Made by a program: the position numbers and the translations under genes | Assembly: GCF_001423485.1 (NCBI RefSeq) | Contig: NZ_LMOD01000003.1 | Span: 62,001-126,000, forward strand | Source: Microbacterium sp. Leaf320 | GTDB lineage: Bacteria; Actinomycetota; Actinomycetes; Actinomycetales; Microbacteriaceae | DNA length: 64,000 bases | Direction of reading: 5' to 3' | Notes under the pieces: generated by a model | Database searches by the model: none | Seen by the model: the letters and a program-made list of their open reading frames with translations, nothing else | Told to the model about the DNA's origin: nothing | In this document: piece by piece, positions 24,049 to 31,737 of the stretch | How the letters are laid out: each line of letters opens with the position of its first letter | How positions within the stretch are numbered: position 1 is the stretch's first letter

Positions 24049-24285
24049 CGGCTGCAGCTGGCGAGCTGCCGTGAGCAGCGAGACGAGATCACTCCCGAGC
24101 GCCGAGGCGATGACCTCAACCTCGTCAAGAGGGAAGCTCGACGGGTTGACCTTGTGCAGTCGGCGAGCGAGTGTCCGCATCGGAATCCCGGTCTCGTCCG
24201 AGAGCCACTCCTGTGTGAGTCCCCGCTCGTCGAGCGCCATGCGGACGACTGCGGTCACCTTTGCGCTGATCGGCTGCGTTGCCAT
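24028..24285 (-). CDS. Cro-like HTH regulator heading the lytic operon
   Basis: An 85-residue XRE/Cro-type protein. The helix-turn-helix is at residues 22-60 (ERGLTQEWLSDETGIPMRTLARRLH), followed by two helices (LDEVEVIASALGSDLVSLLTAAR). The ATG lies inside the palindrome TTGCCATATGGCAA, so a protein bound there would block its own expression. There is no ribosome binding site; a -10 element (CATGAT) lies six bases upstream, pointing to a leaderless mRNA. It is the first gene of the leftward early operon. Confidence 0.85.
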   Translation of the reverse strand: MATQPISAKVTAVVRMALDERGLTQEWLSDETGIPMRTLARRLHKVNPSSFPLDEVEVIASALGSDLVSLLTAARQLQPVLAVAS

Positions 24286-24292
24286 ATGGCAA
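24279..24292. promoter_or_regulatory. Operator-like palindrome O1
   Basis: TTGCCATATGGCAA is a perfect 14-base palindrome. It contains the start codon of the Cro-like gene (24285-24283). Its half-site TTGCCA is shared with the central palindrome 28 bases away. Confidence 0.8.
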
Positions 24293-24335
24293 TCATGCGA
24301 CGATCATTGCCAAATGGCAAGCCACCTGCCACAAT
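24292..24335. promoter_or_regulatory. Two divergent leaderless-type promoters of the lysis-lysogeny switch
   Basis: Rightward: TTGCCA (24307-24312), 17 bases, CACAAT (24330-24335), 6 bases, GTG 24342. Leftward: TTGCCA (24320-24315), 17 bases, CATGAT (24297-24292), 6 bases, ATG 24285. Both arrangements have identical spacing and neither gene has a ribosome binding site. The hexamers are read by eye and transcription starts are inferred. Confidence 0.6.
24307..24320. promoter_or_regulatory. Operator-like palindrome O2, supplying both -35 elements
   Basis: TTGCCAAATGGCAA has the same half-sites as O1 with a central AA. Read rightward, TTGCCA is the -35 of the repressor promoter; read leftward, the other TTGCCA is the -35 of the Cro-like promoter. 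Occupancy should block both. Confidence 0.8.
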
Positions 24336-24343
24336 TGGCAGGT
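24324..24343. promoter_or_regulatory. Operator-like palindrome O3 over the repressor -10 and start
   Basis: ACCTGCCA and TGGCAGGT flank CAAT as perfect 8-base arms. The half-site core TGCCA is that of O1 and O2 but the spacing is two bases longer. It covers the presumed -10 and touches the GTG start of the repressor, a natural place for self-repression. Confidence 0.75.
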
Positions 24344-24719
24344 GCCTACCGGAACCCAGCCGCTGCCCAGCCCCCTGAGCCAGCACGTCGGCCTGCTGCT
24401 CAGCGATGCAATCGCCCATCGCGGGCTTGCGCAGGCCCGCGTCGCGGACGAGACGGGGATCTCTCCGTCTCAGCTGTCGAGAGTCCTCACCGGCAAGAAG
24501 GTCTTCACGCTCGACCAGCTCGACGCCGTATGCGCGGTCATAGGCGTAGACCTCATTGAGATCATCAGCGCAGCCGATACGGCGACGAAGTCTCGCCCGC
24601 TGCCGAAGTCCGGAGAACTCATCCACGGCCCGTTCAGTGTCGGTGGATCAACGGAGGATATGAGAGCGGTCGCGAAGAAGAAGTCGCGCGACCCCGGAGG
24701 GGACGAGGGGGAGTTCTGA
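24342..24719 (+). CDS. Phage immunity repressor, XRE-type HTH
   Basis: A 125-residue protein from GTG 24342. The HTH is at residues 10-60 (SQHVGLLLSDAIAHRGLAQARVADETGISPSQLSRVLTG split across helices), followed by FTLDQLDAVCAVIGVDLIEII. The tail is basic and then acidic (AKKKSRDPGGDEGEF), with no LexA/CI-type autocleavage domain. An upstream frame extension to 24279 would read through the operators and is unlikely. The divergent position, next to O3 and ahead of a metallopeptidase and the integrase, marks it as the lysogenic regulator. Confidence 0.82.
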   Translation: MPTGTQPLPSPLSQHVGLLLSDAIAHRGLAQARVADETGISPSQLSRVLTGKKVFTLDQLDAVCAVIGVDLIEIISAADTATKSRPLPKSGELIHGPFSVGGSTEDMRAVAKKKSRDPGGDEGEF

Positions 24720-25178
24720 ATGGACTCGAAGATTCTCGAGCTGTACGACGGGCTCGACTCGATCGGCGTGCGCGTCGAGTTCTGTGACCTGCCAGACGAT
24801 CGCGACGGCGAGTACCTGCACGACGAGCGACTGATCCGCATTCAGCACAATTTGCGGTTCCGACGCTACGTGAGCACGCTCGCGCACGAGGCTTGTCACG
24901 CTGCGTTTGGAGACACGCCGTCGATGTTCGGCCCGCTCAACGCGAAGCAGGAGCGGCGGGCAGACGAATGGGCGGCACTGCGCTTGATCGACCCCCATGA
25001 CTATCGCGTCGAAGAAGCGCGGCACGAGGGACATCTCGAAGCAATGGCGATCGCGCTGCACGTCACGACGGATCTCGTCGACGCATTCCGCCGAGTGCTC
25101 GTCCGCATCGGAGAGGACGTCTACGTCGCGCCGAAGATGGGTGCCGGACAATGGGCGCACCGTATCGGGGTGGCATAG
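24720..25178 (+). CDS. ImmA/IrrE-type metallopeptidase
   Basis: A 152-residue protein that begins directly after the repressor stop. It has the zinc-protease core LAHEACHAAFGD (HExxH with Cys inside, about residue 56) and a downstream acidic helix with RADEWAALRLIDPHDY that supplies the third ligand (Glu). Enzymes of this kind cleave XRE-type repressors, as ImmA does for ICEBs1 ImmR, and so allow induction without RecA-driven autocleavage. The preceding repressor lacks a self-cleaving domain, which fits. The specific target is inferred. Confidence 0.85.
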   Translation: MDSKILELYDGLDSIGVRVEFCDLPDDRDGEYLHDERLIRIQHNLRFRRYVSTLAHEACHAAFGDTPSMFGPLNAKQERRADEWAALRLIDPHDYRVEEARHEGHLEAMAIALHVTTDLVDAFRRVLVRIGEDVYVAPKMGAGQWAHRIGVA

Positions 25179-26623
25179 TGCCGAACGCCCGCAGCCGGCT
25201 CGCCGCGGCACCGTCGCGACGGCGCGGACTCGGGATGATCCGCGTCTCCCGCGAACGCGACGGCATGACCTCGCCTGAAGTGCAGCGTCATGCGATCGAG
25301 TCGTATGCCGCTTCGAACGGTATCGACATCGTCGACTGGGTCGAGGGCATCGACGAGACCGGTTCGCGTGCACGGTCGGCATGGTGGCCCCGGCTCGACC
25401 AATCCATCGAGCGACTCGAGGCCGGCGACTTCGAAGTCATCGTCGTCTGGAAGTTCTCGCGCACAGCGCGGCACCGCCTGCGGTGGGCGGTGGCCCTCGA
25501 TCGGGTCGACGCGCTCGGCGGCGGTCTGCTCTCCGCGACAGAGCCGATCGACGATCGCACCTCACACGGGCGCCTCGCCCGCGGCATGGTCGGCGAGTTC
25601 AACGCCTACCAGGCCGATCTCATCGGAGACACCTGGCGCGAGGCGCACGCCCGGCGATTCCGGGAAGGAAAGCCGATCAACGGCAAGCCCCGGTTCGGAT
25701 ACACCTACTCCCCCGCTGATGGCTTCACACCCGACCCGATCGCTGCCTCCGTGCTCGCCGAGACCTACCGTCGATATGTCTCTGGCGAGAGCGTCTACGC
25801 CCTTGTGCGATGGCTGAACTTTGGCCCAACGCGCCCGGTCGGCGGCTACGGCGGCAAGGGCGACGGCCTATGGTCAGAGCGCACTCTCCGGCGCGTGCTC
25901 GACTCCGGCTTCGCCGCCGGGATCATCACCTATCAGGGCGAACAGAAGCGCGGCATCCATGAGCCGCTCATCACCGATGACGAGTGGAACGCGTACCTTG
26001 AGGCTCGCGGGCGCCGACGCGTCTACCGCCGGTCGGAGCGCTCCACCTACGCCTACTCGGGCATGGTCTGGTGCGCGTGCGGATCGAAGATGCACGGCGG
26101 CACCCACGGCCAGGATCGCGCCCAGTCCTACCGGTGCAAGGACGGCAAAGAGAAAGGCACGCACGACGGCGGCTACGTCGCCCAGTCGCTGATCGACTAC
26201 GCGGTGCGCGAGTGGCTGGGCCAGCACGAGGCACGGGTCCGCGCCGAGGTTCGCGCCGGCATCGAGCGGCGGCCTCGCAGAGTCGCCAAGGACCCCACCG
26301 CCGATTTGAAGCGGCAACTCGCGGACATCGCCAATCGGCAGGTGATGCTCGCCGAGCAACGTCTCAGCATGGGCATGCCGCAAGCAGCCTACGAGACGCT
26401 GCGCGACCGCTATGCGGCGCAGGCGACCGCACTCGAGCAGGAGCTCCGGACGACCGAGGTTCAGCAGTCCGCGCCGCTGCGTGTGCTCCCCGTCCTCCTG
26501 GAACGGTGGCACGACCTCACTGTCGAGGAGCGCCGCGAGTACCTACGCGCGCTCATCTCGCGCATCGAGGCCACCCCTGGTCGACCACATGCCCGGATCG
26601 AGATCATCCCGCACGAGTCCTGA
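25178..26623 (+). CDS. Large serine integrase
   Basis: A 481-residue serine recombinase from GTG 25178, whose start overlaps the TAG stop of the metallopeptidase. The catalytic domain (about 15-150) has the nucleophile in MIRVSRERDGM and VVWKFSRTARHRL. The recombinase domain follows (INGKPRFGYTY, SGESVYALVRWLN, WSERTLRRVL). A zinc ribbon begins at GMVWCACGSKMHGG and YRCKDG, where only three cysteines are visible instead of four. A coiled coil lies near 380-430. It ends within 20 bases of the phage end, the normal place beside the attachment site. Confidence 0.95.
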   Translation: MPNARSRLAAAPSRRRGLGMIRVSRERDGMTSPEVQRHAIESYAASNGIDIVDWVEGIDETGSRARSAWWPRLDQSIERLEAGDFEVIVVWKFSRTARHRLRWAVALDRVDALGGGLLSATEPIDDRTSHGRLARGMVGEFNAYQADLIGDTWREAHARRFREGKPINGKPRFGYTYSPADGFTPDPIAASVLAETYRRYVSGESVYALVRWLNFGPTRPVGGYGGKGDGLWSERTLRRVLDSGFAAGIITYQGEQKRGIHEPLITDDEWNAYLEARGRRRVYRRSERSTYAYSGMVWCACGSKMHGGTHGQDRAQSYRCKDGKEKGTHDGGYVAQSLIDYAVREWLGQHEARVRAEVRAGIERRPRRVAKDPTADLKRQLADIANRQVMLAEQRLSMGMPQAAYETLRDRYAAQATALEQELRTTEVQQSAPLRVLPVLLERWHDLTVEERREYLRALISRIEATPGRPHARIEIIPHES

Positions 26624-26700
26624 TGTCCCGCGATGGGATCAGGACACAGTCACGAGTGTGACGAGCACCCATCCGGGCACGTCGCCTCGCTCGTCGTCGA
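26624..26700. other. Right prophage-chromosome junction (attR region)
   Basis: Chromosomal pilin-gene sequence runs leftward to about GWVLVTL (26675-26654) and then an unrelated stop follows, directly after the integrase stop. The hybrid site should lie within these bases. Serine integrases use cores of only 2-12 bases, so the exact point cannot be set without attL or an empty site. No long repeat is needed. Confidence 0.6.
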
Positions 26701-26755
26701 GGAGTTCGCGTGCGACGGACAGGCCGCCTCCGTGCCTGTGTCGAAGAGTGTTCAT
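26639..26755 (-). pseudogene. Flp/DUF4244-like pilin gene, cut by the prophage
   Basis: Downstream of tadC is a 38-residue frame with its own ribosome binding site (AAAGGACGAC before ATG 26755). It reads MNTLRHRHGGGLSVARELL, then DDERGDVPGWVLVTLVT, then VS and a stop. The charged leader followed by the start of a hydrophobic helix is that of the small pilin-like proteins encoded right after tadC in Micrococcales tad loci, which continue for another 25-30 residues. The last codons come from phage DNA, so the protein lost most of its membrane helix. The family call rests on memory of the leader pattern. Confidence 0.62.
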
Positions 26756-26775
26756 GTCGTCCTTTCGTGGGGCGC

Positions 26776-27714
26776 TCAGCCGATGCCGAGTCGCAGGATG
26801 AAGAGTCCCGGATAGATGGCGAAGAGCACGGAAAGCGGGAGGATCAGGAACACGAGCGGAAGGAGCATCAGGATCTCCTTTCGGCCGGCCTGTTCGATCA
26901 GCACCCGCTTGGCGTCCTCACGGGCGTCTCCGGCCTGTGCGTGCAACACGGCCGACAGTGGAGCACCGTGTTCGAGCGCGGCGACGACCTGATCGATCGC
27001 ACGCGCGAGTCCGGGCAGTTGCAGACGGCTCGCCATCTCTCCGAGCGCGTCGGCAAGCGAGGATCCCGTTCCGACGGCCAGCACGACTGTGCGGAACTCG
27101 ACGGTGAGCTCACCCGATCCGACCGCCGCGACGCGGCGAAGAGAATCGAGGAACCCTTCCCCCGCCGACAGGCAGAGAGCGAGGAACTCGAGTGTCGTCG
27201 GCAGCTCATCGGTGAGCCGCGCTCGACGCGACCGCATGCGAGCGGTGAGATGCATGTCGTACGCGACCCCGGCGCAGCTTCCGAGCAGGACGGGGAGCAG
27301 AGCGATCGGAGGGCCCATCCGTCCGGAGATCGCGAGCGCGATGAGAGCGAGTGCGCCGGCGATGACCCCGCCGAGCACCCAACCGAGTTGTCGGCCGCGG
27401 AAGGTCGACGGGTCGATCGCGAGACCCGCTTGGGCGATCTTCCCCTGAAGCGCCCCGCCACCGCCGAGCAGTCTCTCGAAGACCGCCGATGAACGGCCCC
27501 AGAGCGTTCGGTCAGCAGCGGGAAGAACTCCTGCCCACGGGAGGACGACCTCCGGCAGCCGCTCGTCGGCGACGGCGTCACGCACGTAGGGAGCTATCCG
27601 CAGGGTCAACGACGCCGCCGACCACCGCGGGAGCGCCGCGAGGATGCACAGCAGGCCGGCAGACAGCGCCCCACCGCCGAGCACTGCGACGGCGAGCCCG
27701 GACAGAACACTCAC
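26776..27714 (-). CDS. tadC: Tad pilus inner-membrane protein TadC
   Basis: A 312-residue type II secretion F-domain protein. GTG 27714 overlaps the tadB stop by four bases. Hydrophobic segments lie at the N-terminus (LSGLAVAVLGGGALSAGLLC), the middle (LGGVIAGALALIALAI) and the end (LMLLPLVFLILPLSVLFAIYP). The F-domain stretch LPTTLEFLALCLSAGEGFLDSL and ALGEMASRLQLPGLARAIDQV is clear. With TadB it forms the platform that assembles pilin subunits. Only 20 bases separate it from the interrupted pilin gene. Confidence 0.88.
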   Translation of the reverse strand: MSVLSGLAVAVLGGGALSAGLLCILAALPRWSAASLTLRIAPYVRDAVADERLPEVVLPWAGVLPAADRTLWGRSSAVFERLLGGGGALQGKIAQAGLAIDPSTFRGRQLGWVLGGVIAGALALIALAISGRMGPPIALLPVLLGSCAGVAYDMHLTARMRSRRARLTDELPTTLEFLALCLSAGEGFLDSLRRVAAVGSGELTVEFRTVVLAVGTGSSLADALGEMASRLQLPGLARAIDQVVAALEHGAPLSAVLHAQAGDAREDAKRVLIEQAGRKEILMLLPLVFLILPLSVLFAIYPGLFILRLGIG

Positions 27715-28568
27715 CCGAACCACCGCCCCGGTTCCGGCAAGCGCCCGATCCGGATCATGATCCGGTATGCCATGACGGACACAGCCGCGCCCAGACAGAT
27801 CACCAGCACACCCTCGGGCGTGCCGTAGGCGGCGGCACCTTCCGGCCTCAGCACCAGGAGGCCGAGGATGACCCACGGCGCGACGGAACCGAGGACGGCC
27901 GCGCCGCGGATCCACGACTGACGCGCCTCGACCTCACTTCGGAGGGCCGCATCCGCACGCACCGACGACGACAGCGCCCGCAGGACGCCGACCAACTCGG
28001 TGCCGCCGACCTGCCTCGCCATGCGGAGCGTCTCGATGATGCGGTCCGCGATCGGATCGGCCAGCGACAGTTTCAACCGATCAAGGCTCGTCTCGAATCG
28101 CCCCGTCGCCCGCAGATCACGCGCGAACACGATGAAAGCCGGCCTCATCATCGCGGGGGCGGACTCAGCGAGACTCGCCACCGCATCGGGCAGCGACAGC
28201 CCCACGCGGATGGATGCGATAAGCAGGTCGCAGACGTCGGGCCAGAGCTGGCGGCGCAGCTTGCGCAGCCTCAGGCGACGCGACCGCAGGAACACGACCG
28301 GCGCGGCCGCCGCAGTCGCGCCGGCCAGTGTCGCGAGGGCAAGAATCGCGGTGACGAGCCAGACGGCGGATGTCGCGGCGAGCGCGGCCAGAACCACGAT
28401 GACCAGAAATGAGCGAGGGCGGATGCGCCCGAAACCCGCCTCTTCGAGCATCCGGACGATGGCTCCCCGCCGCCTGGCTTTTTCCTGCTCGGGCCGCGGA
28501 GGCCAGAGCCAAGGCGCCACGCACAGGAGCAGGCCCGCCGCAAGCACGGCACCGAGCAGAGCCGTCAC
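27711..28568 (-). CDS. tadB: Tad pilus inner-membrane protein TadB
   Basis: A 285-residue partner of TadC with the same F domain (LWPDVCDLLIASIRVGLSLPDAVASLAES; FARDLRATGRFETSLDRL). Membrane segments are at 2-22, 53-95 (FLVIVVLAALAATSAVWLV), and near 225-270. It overlaps the ATPase gene by four bases and tadC by four, so tadA, tadB and tadC form one translationally coupled operon. Confidence 0.88.
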   Translation of the reverse strand: MTALLGAVLAAGLLLCVAPWLWPPRPEQEKARRRGAIVRMLEEAGFGRIRPRSFLVIVVLAALAATSAVWLVTAILALATLAGATAAAAPVVFLRSRRLRLRKLRRQLWPDVCDLLIASIRVGLSLPDAVASLAESAPAMMRPAFIVFARDLRATGRFETSLDRLKLSLADPIADRIIETLRMARQVGGTELVGVLRALSSSVRADAALRSEVEARQSWIRGAAVLGSVAPWVILGLLVLRPEGAAAYGTPEGVLVICLGAAVSVMAYRIMIRIGRLPEPGRWFG

Positions 28569-29752
28569 GCGTCGCCTCCGACCCGTCGGAGATCGCCGCG
28601 CCGACCCGCGTTCGTATCCGTGCCGTGCGCGTACACCGACCGGGTGACGAGTCGGCTGTCGAGGATGTCCCCCGTCGGCGCGATGACCTCATGCACTCGT
28701 CTGACACCGTCCGTGCCGCGCACGCAGTGCACCACGAGATCGACTGCGGCGGCGAGAGCGGGGGCGATGAACGAGCGGTCGATGTTCCTGCCTGCCAGCA
28801 GCGGCAGAAGCGTCAGCTTGTCGAGCGCGTCGGCTGCGGAATTCGCGTGCACAGTGGCGGCACCCGGCACGCCCGTGTTGAGTGCGAGGACCAGGTCGAG
28901 CGCCTCGGCATCCCTGACCTCGCCCACCACGAGGCGATCGGGACGCATCCGCAGCGCCTCCTTCACCAGACGACGCAGAGTGATCTCGCCCGTTCCCTCG
29001 AGACTCGCCTGACGTCCCTGCAACGAGACGACGTCAGGGCCGTCGACGGCGAGCTCGAACGTCTCCTCGACCGTGATGATGCGCTGCTGATCGGCACATG
29101 ACGCGAGGAGAGCACCGAGGAACGTGGTCTTGCCCGCGTGGGTTGCACCCGACACGACGACGCTCTTCCCCTCTCTCATCGCCTGACGCAGAGTGGCCGC
29201 GAGGTCGGCGGGGAGTGCGCTGTGCGCAACGAGGGCGTCGAGCGATCGGTAGCGAGGTAGGAACTTACGGATGTTCACCGACCAGGAGCCGCGCACCACA
29301 TCCGCGATGGCCACGTGCAGCCGCGACCCGTCCGGCAGCGATGCGTCGACGAACGGCTGGCTGATGTCGACCCGGCGACCGGTCGACTGCAGCATCCGCT
29401 CGACGAGGTCGCGCAGCTGCACGTCACTCACCCGCAGTGCGAGTCGCTGCGAGACGCCACCCCGCGCGACATGGATGCTCTCGGGGCCGTTGAGCCAGAT
29501 CTCCTCGATCTCGGGATCGTCGAGCAGCGGCTGAAGCACGCCGAATCCGCTCACAGCGGCGAGGACATCTCGCACACATCCGGCCTCGTCATTGATCGGA
29601 GTCTCACCCCGGGCGAGCGCGACATCGTTGAAACGGCGCACCTCGGCGAGCGCGACGACGCGAGCGATCTCCGTATCGAGCGACGGGTCCGTCCCCTCGG
29701 CGCGGAGGCGCTGACGGACACGCTCGACGACGAGGACGGAGGGGTGGATCAC
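28565..29752 (-). CDS. tadA: Tad pilus assembly ATPase TadA/CpaF
   Basis: A 395-residue secretion ATPase that powers pilus assembly. Walker A is SGATHAGKTTF near residue 200, followed by the Asp box ITVEETFEL, Walker B-like RPDRLVVGEVRDAEAL (about 270) and the His box VPGAATVHANSA. The N-domain with EIEEIWLNGPESI is typical of the CpaF branch. GTG 29752 starts the operon; no CpaE-like gene lies upstream as in some tad loci, since tRNA-Leu follows on the other strand. Confidence 0.9.
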   Translation of the reverse strand: MIHPSVLVVERVRQRLRAEGTDPSLDTEIARVVALAEVRRFNDVALARGETPINDEAGCVRDVLAAVSGFGVLQPLLDDPEIEEIWLNGPESIHVARGGVSQRLALRVSDVQLRDLVERMLQSTGRRVDISQPFVDASLPDGSRLHVAIADVVRGSWSVNIRKFLPRYRSLDALVAHSALPADLAATLRQAMREGKSVVVSGATHAGKTTFLGALLASCADQQRIITVEETFELAVDGPDVVSLQGRQASLEGTGEITLRRLVKEALRMRPDRLVVGEVRDAEALDLVLALNTGVPGAATVHANSAADALDKLTLLPLLAGRNIDRSFIAPALAAAVDLVVHCVRGTDGVRRVHEVIAPTGDILDSRLVTRSVYAHGTDTNAGRRGDLRRVGGDA

Positions 29753-29871
29753 CCGAGCATCCTCGCAAGGATCCCGCTCCCGCCGCCGGAGTTATCCACA
29801 GCGTGCCCGCTCGCCTGCGGGCGGATCCTCAGCTACGCACGATCCCCCGGTCAGTAGACTGATTTCACCGC

Positions 29872-29953
29872 GCGGGAGTGGTGAAATTGGCAGACACGCA
29901 GGATTTAGGTTCCTGTGCCCCAGGGCGTGTGGGTTCAAGTCCCACCTTCCGCA
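29872..29953 (+). tRNA. tRNA-Leu (anticodon TAG)
   Basis: The acceptor arms GCGGGAG and CTTCCGC pair, the anticodon stem CAGGA/TCCTG encloses the loop TTTAGGT with anticodon TAG, the variable arm is long as in class II tRNAs, and the T arm is GTGGGTTCAAGTCCCAC. CCA is not encoded in full (ACCG follows). The gene is complete and not interrupted, so it is not the prophage target. Confidence 0.95.
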
Positions 29954-30019
29954 CCGATCAGTCGCATGCCGTGCGGCCGACGACTTGACCGCCGCACAGC
30001 GCACTACGACGGGAAATCC

Positions 30020-30790
30020 ATGCATCACGCCGCTCTCATCCCCTGGCTCGACCCCGCCACCATCATCGGCTCGGCCGGCCCCTGGGCGCTGCTCGTGGTG
30101 TGCTTCATCGTCTTCGCCGAGACCGGCCTGCTGGTCGGCTTCCTGCTGCCGGGCGACACGCTGCTCGTGATCTCGGGTCTGCTGTCGCACCCGATCGCCG
30201 GCTCCGAGCACGGCGTCTTCGGCATCAACGTGTGGATCGTCGCTCTGCTCATCGGGTTGTCCGCGTTCGTCGGCGGCGAGGTCGGATACCTGATCGGGCA
30301 CAAGGGCGGGCCCGCGGTCTTCGAACGCAAGGAATCGGGCCTCTTCAGCAAGAAGAACGTCGAGCGCACCAACGCGTTCTTCGAGCGCTTCGGCGGCATC
30401 ACCGTCATCCTCGCCCGCTTCGTGCCGATCGTCCGCACGTTCGCGCCTGTCGCCGCCGGCGTCGGTCATATGCCGTGGCGCCGCTACACGCTCTACAACC
30501 TCATCGGCGCGATCCTCTGGGGCTTCGGCCTCACGATGTTCGGCTACGCGATCGGGTTCATCCCGCCGATCGCGGAATTCGTCGAGAGCTACATCGACCT
30601 TATCCTGCTCGCGGCCGTCGGCGGCACCGCGCTGGTGACCCTCTGGCACTACCTGTCCGAGCGTCACAAAGCGAAGAAGGAAGCCCTCGCCGGTGAGGGC
30701 GAGACCGACGCCGCCGAGGCCGAAGAGCTCACGCTCGACCCCGAGGTGTTCGACCGCGCTCCCGACTTCGACGGAGACGGCAAGCACTGA
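30020..30790 (+). CDS. DedA family membrane protein
   Basis: A 256-residue DedA/SNARE-associated protein. Landmarks are FAETGLLVGFLLPGDTLL (residues 30-48), GEVGYLIGHKGGPAVF, the amphipathic region with FERFGGITVILARFVPIVRTFAPVAAG split over two segments, and RYTLYNLIGAILWG. DedA proteins are membrane lipid scramblase-like transporters needed for envelope homeostasis. The last 45 residues are a charged, acidic tail. It shares its terminator with ku. Confidence 0.92.
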   Translation: MHHAALIPWLDPATIIGSAGPWALLVVCFIVFAETGLLVGFLLPGDTLLVISGLLSHPIAGSEHGVFGINVWIVALLIGLSAFVGGEVGYLIGHKGGPAVFERKESGLFSKKNVERTNAFFERFGGITVILARFVPIVRTFAPVAAGVGHMPWRRYTLYNLIGAILWGFGLTMFGYAIGFIPPIAEFVESYIDLILLAAVGGTALVTLWHYLSERHKAKKEALAGEGETDAAEAEELTLDPEVFDRAPDFDGDGKH

Positions 30791-30807
30791 CCTCGAGCGA
30801 GTGAGAC

Positions 30808-30835
30808 AAGGCGGGCTGAGGACTCAGCCCGCCTT
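30808..30835. terminator. Bidirectional terminator between dedA and ku
   Basis: AAGGCGGGCTGA and its complement form a perfect 12-base-pair stem with a 4-base loop (GGAC), followed by CTTCTTC on the plus strand. The right arm overlaps the last codons of ku. Confidence 0.85.
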
Positions 30836-31678
30836 CTTCTTGCTCGGGCTCTTCTTGGTGCTCGCCTTGCTGTCGGCGGACTCGGAACGCGCGGCCTTCG
30901 TGCGCGCGACGCTGGCTCGCAGCGCCTCCATGAGATCGATGACCTCGCCGCTCTTGGCGTCGCCCTCTGCCTCGCCGAACGTCTCCGACACGTCGAACGT
31001 GTCACCCGCCTCGATCTTGGCGTCGATCAGGGTGCGCAGCTCCTTCTGGTACTCGTCGACGAAGGACTCCGGGTCGAAATCGGCCGAGTAGCTGTCGACG
31101 AGGGATGCCGAGAGCTCGAGCTCCTTCTTCGAGATCCGCACATCCTCATCCAGCGCCGGGAACTCCGCCTCGCGCACCTCATCGGCCCACAGAAGCGTCT
31201 GCAGCACGAGCACCTTGCCGCGCACGCGGAGTGCCGCGAGACGGGTCTTCTGCCGCAGGGTGAACCGCACGATCGCGGTGCGATCGGTCTGCTCGAGCGT
31301 CTTGCGCAGCAGCACATAGGCCTTGGGGGACTTCGAGTCGGGTTCGAGGTAGTACGGCTTGTCGAGGGTGAGCAGATCGACCTGATCCGACGGCACGAAC
31401 TCGACCACGTCGATCTCACGGCTCTTCTCGGCGGGCAGCGCCGCCAGGTCGTCTTTGGTGAGCACGACGGTCTGGCCTTCATCGACGTAGGCGCGATCGA
31501 TGTCCGCGTACGCCACGGTCTCGCCGCACACCTCGCAGGTGCGCTGGTAGCGGATGCGGCCGCCGTCTTTCTCATGCACCTGATGCAGCGGCACGTCGTG
31601 GTCCTCCGTCGCCGAGTACACCTTGACCGGCACATTCACGAGGCCGAAGGTCAGCGCGCCCTTCCAGATCGTTCTCAT
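30824..31678 (-). CDS. ku: Ku protein, DNA end binding for non-homologous end joining
   Basis: A 284-residue bacterial Ku. It begins MRTIWKGALTFGLVNVPVKV, the hallmark of the family, and has the paired cysteines RTCEVCGETVAY at about residue 50 and the core DVVEFVPSDQVD and YYLEPD. After about 255 residues the tail becomes Lys/Ser/Ala-rich (SKASTKKSPSKKKAG), as in Ku proteins whose basic tails bind DNA. It is divergent from ligD with only 59 bases between. Confidence 0.95.
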   Translation of the reverse strand: MRTIWKGALTFGLVNVPVKVYSATEDHDVPLHQVHEKDGGRIRYQRTCEVCGETVAYADIDRAYVDEGQTVVLTKDDLAALPAEKSREIDVVEFVPSDQVDLLTLDKPYYLEPDSKSPKAYVLLRKTLEQTDRTAIVRFTLRQKTRLAALRVRGKVLVLQTLLWADEVREAEFPALDEDVRISKKELELSASLVDSYSADFDPESFVDEYQKELRTLIDAKIEAGDTFDVSETFGEAEGDAKSGEVIDLMEALRASVARTKAARSESADSKASTKKSPSKKKAG

Positions 31679-31724
31679 GTGCTCAGTGAACACCAGGCGC
31701 CCGGTCCGGGGCCAGTACCTTGAC

Positions 31725-31730
31725 TACGCT
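31725..31730 (+). promoter_or_regulatory. -10 element of leaderless-type ligD promoter
   Basis: TACGCT lies seven bases before ATG 31738, and there is no ribosome binding site. This favours ATG 31738 over the in-frame TTG at 31720. Confidence 0.5.
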
Positions 31731-31737
31731 GGGCGTC

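Larger units (their letters stand above)
1..26660. mobile_element. Prophage (siphovirus type), right-hand part; left end outside the window
   Basis: The segment carries a complete set of head, tail, replication, switch and integration genes in the usual order of temperate actinobacteriophages. Late genes run leftward from the terminases to a tape measure gene cut by position 1, so lysis and minor tail genes and attL must lie further left. The right end follows the serine integrase, because chromosomal tad genes begin immediately after it. The exact junction cannot be fixed without the left end; it lies between the integrase stop (26623) and about 26700. No gene of the visible part is obviously broken, so the phage may be functional, but the unseen part could be damaged. 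Confidence 0.93.

Noticed and set aside
29872..29953. tRNA-Leu as the prophage attachment site
   Set aside because: The tRNA is intact, about 3 kb from the prophage end, and the integrase is a serine recombinase, which rarely uses tRNA genes; the junction is in the pilin-like gene instead.
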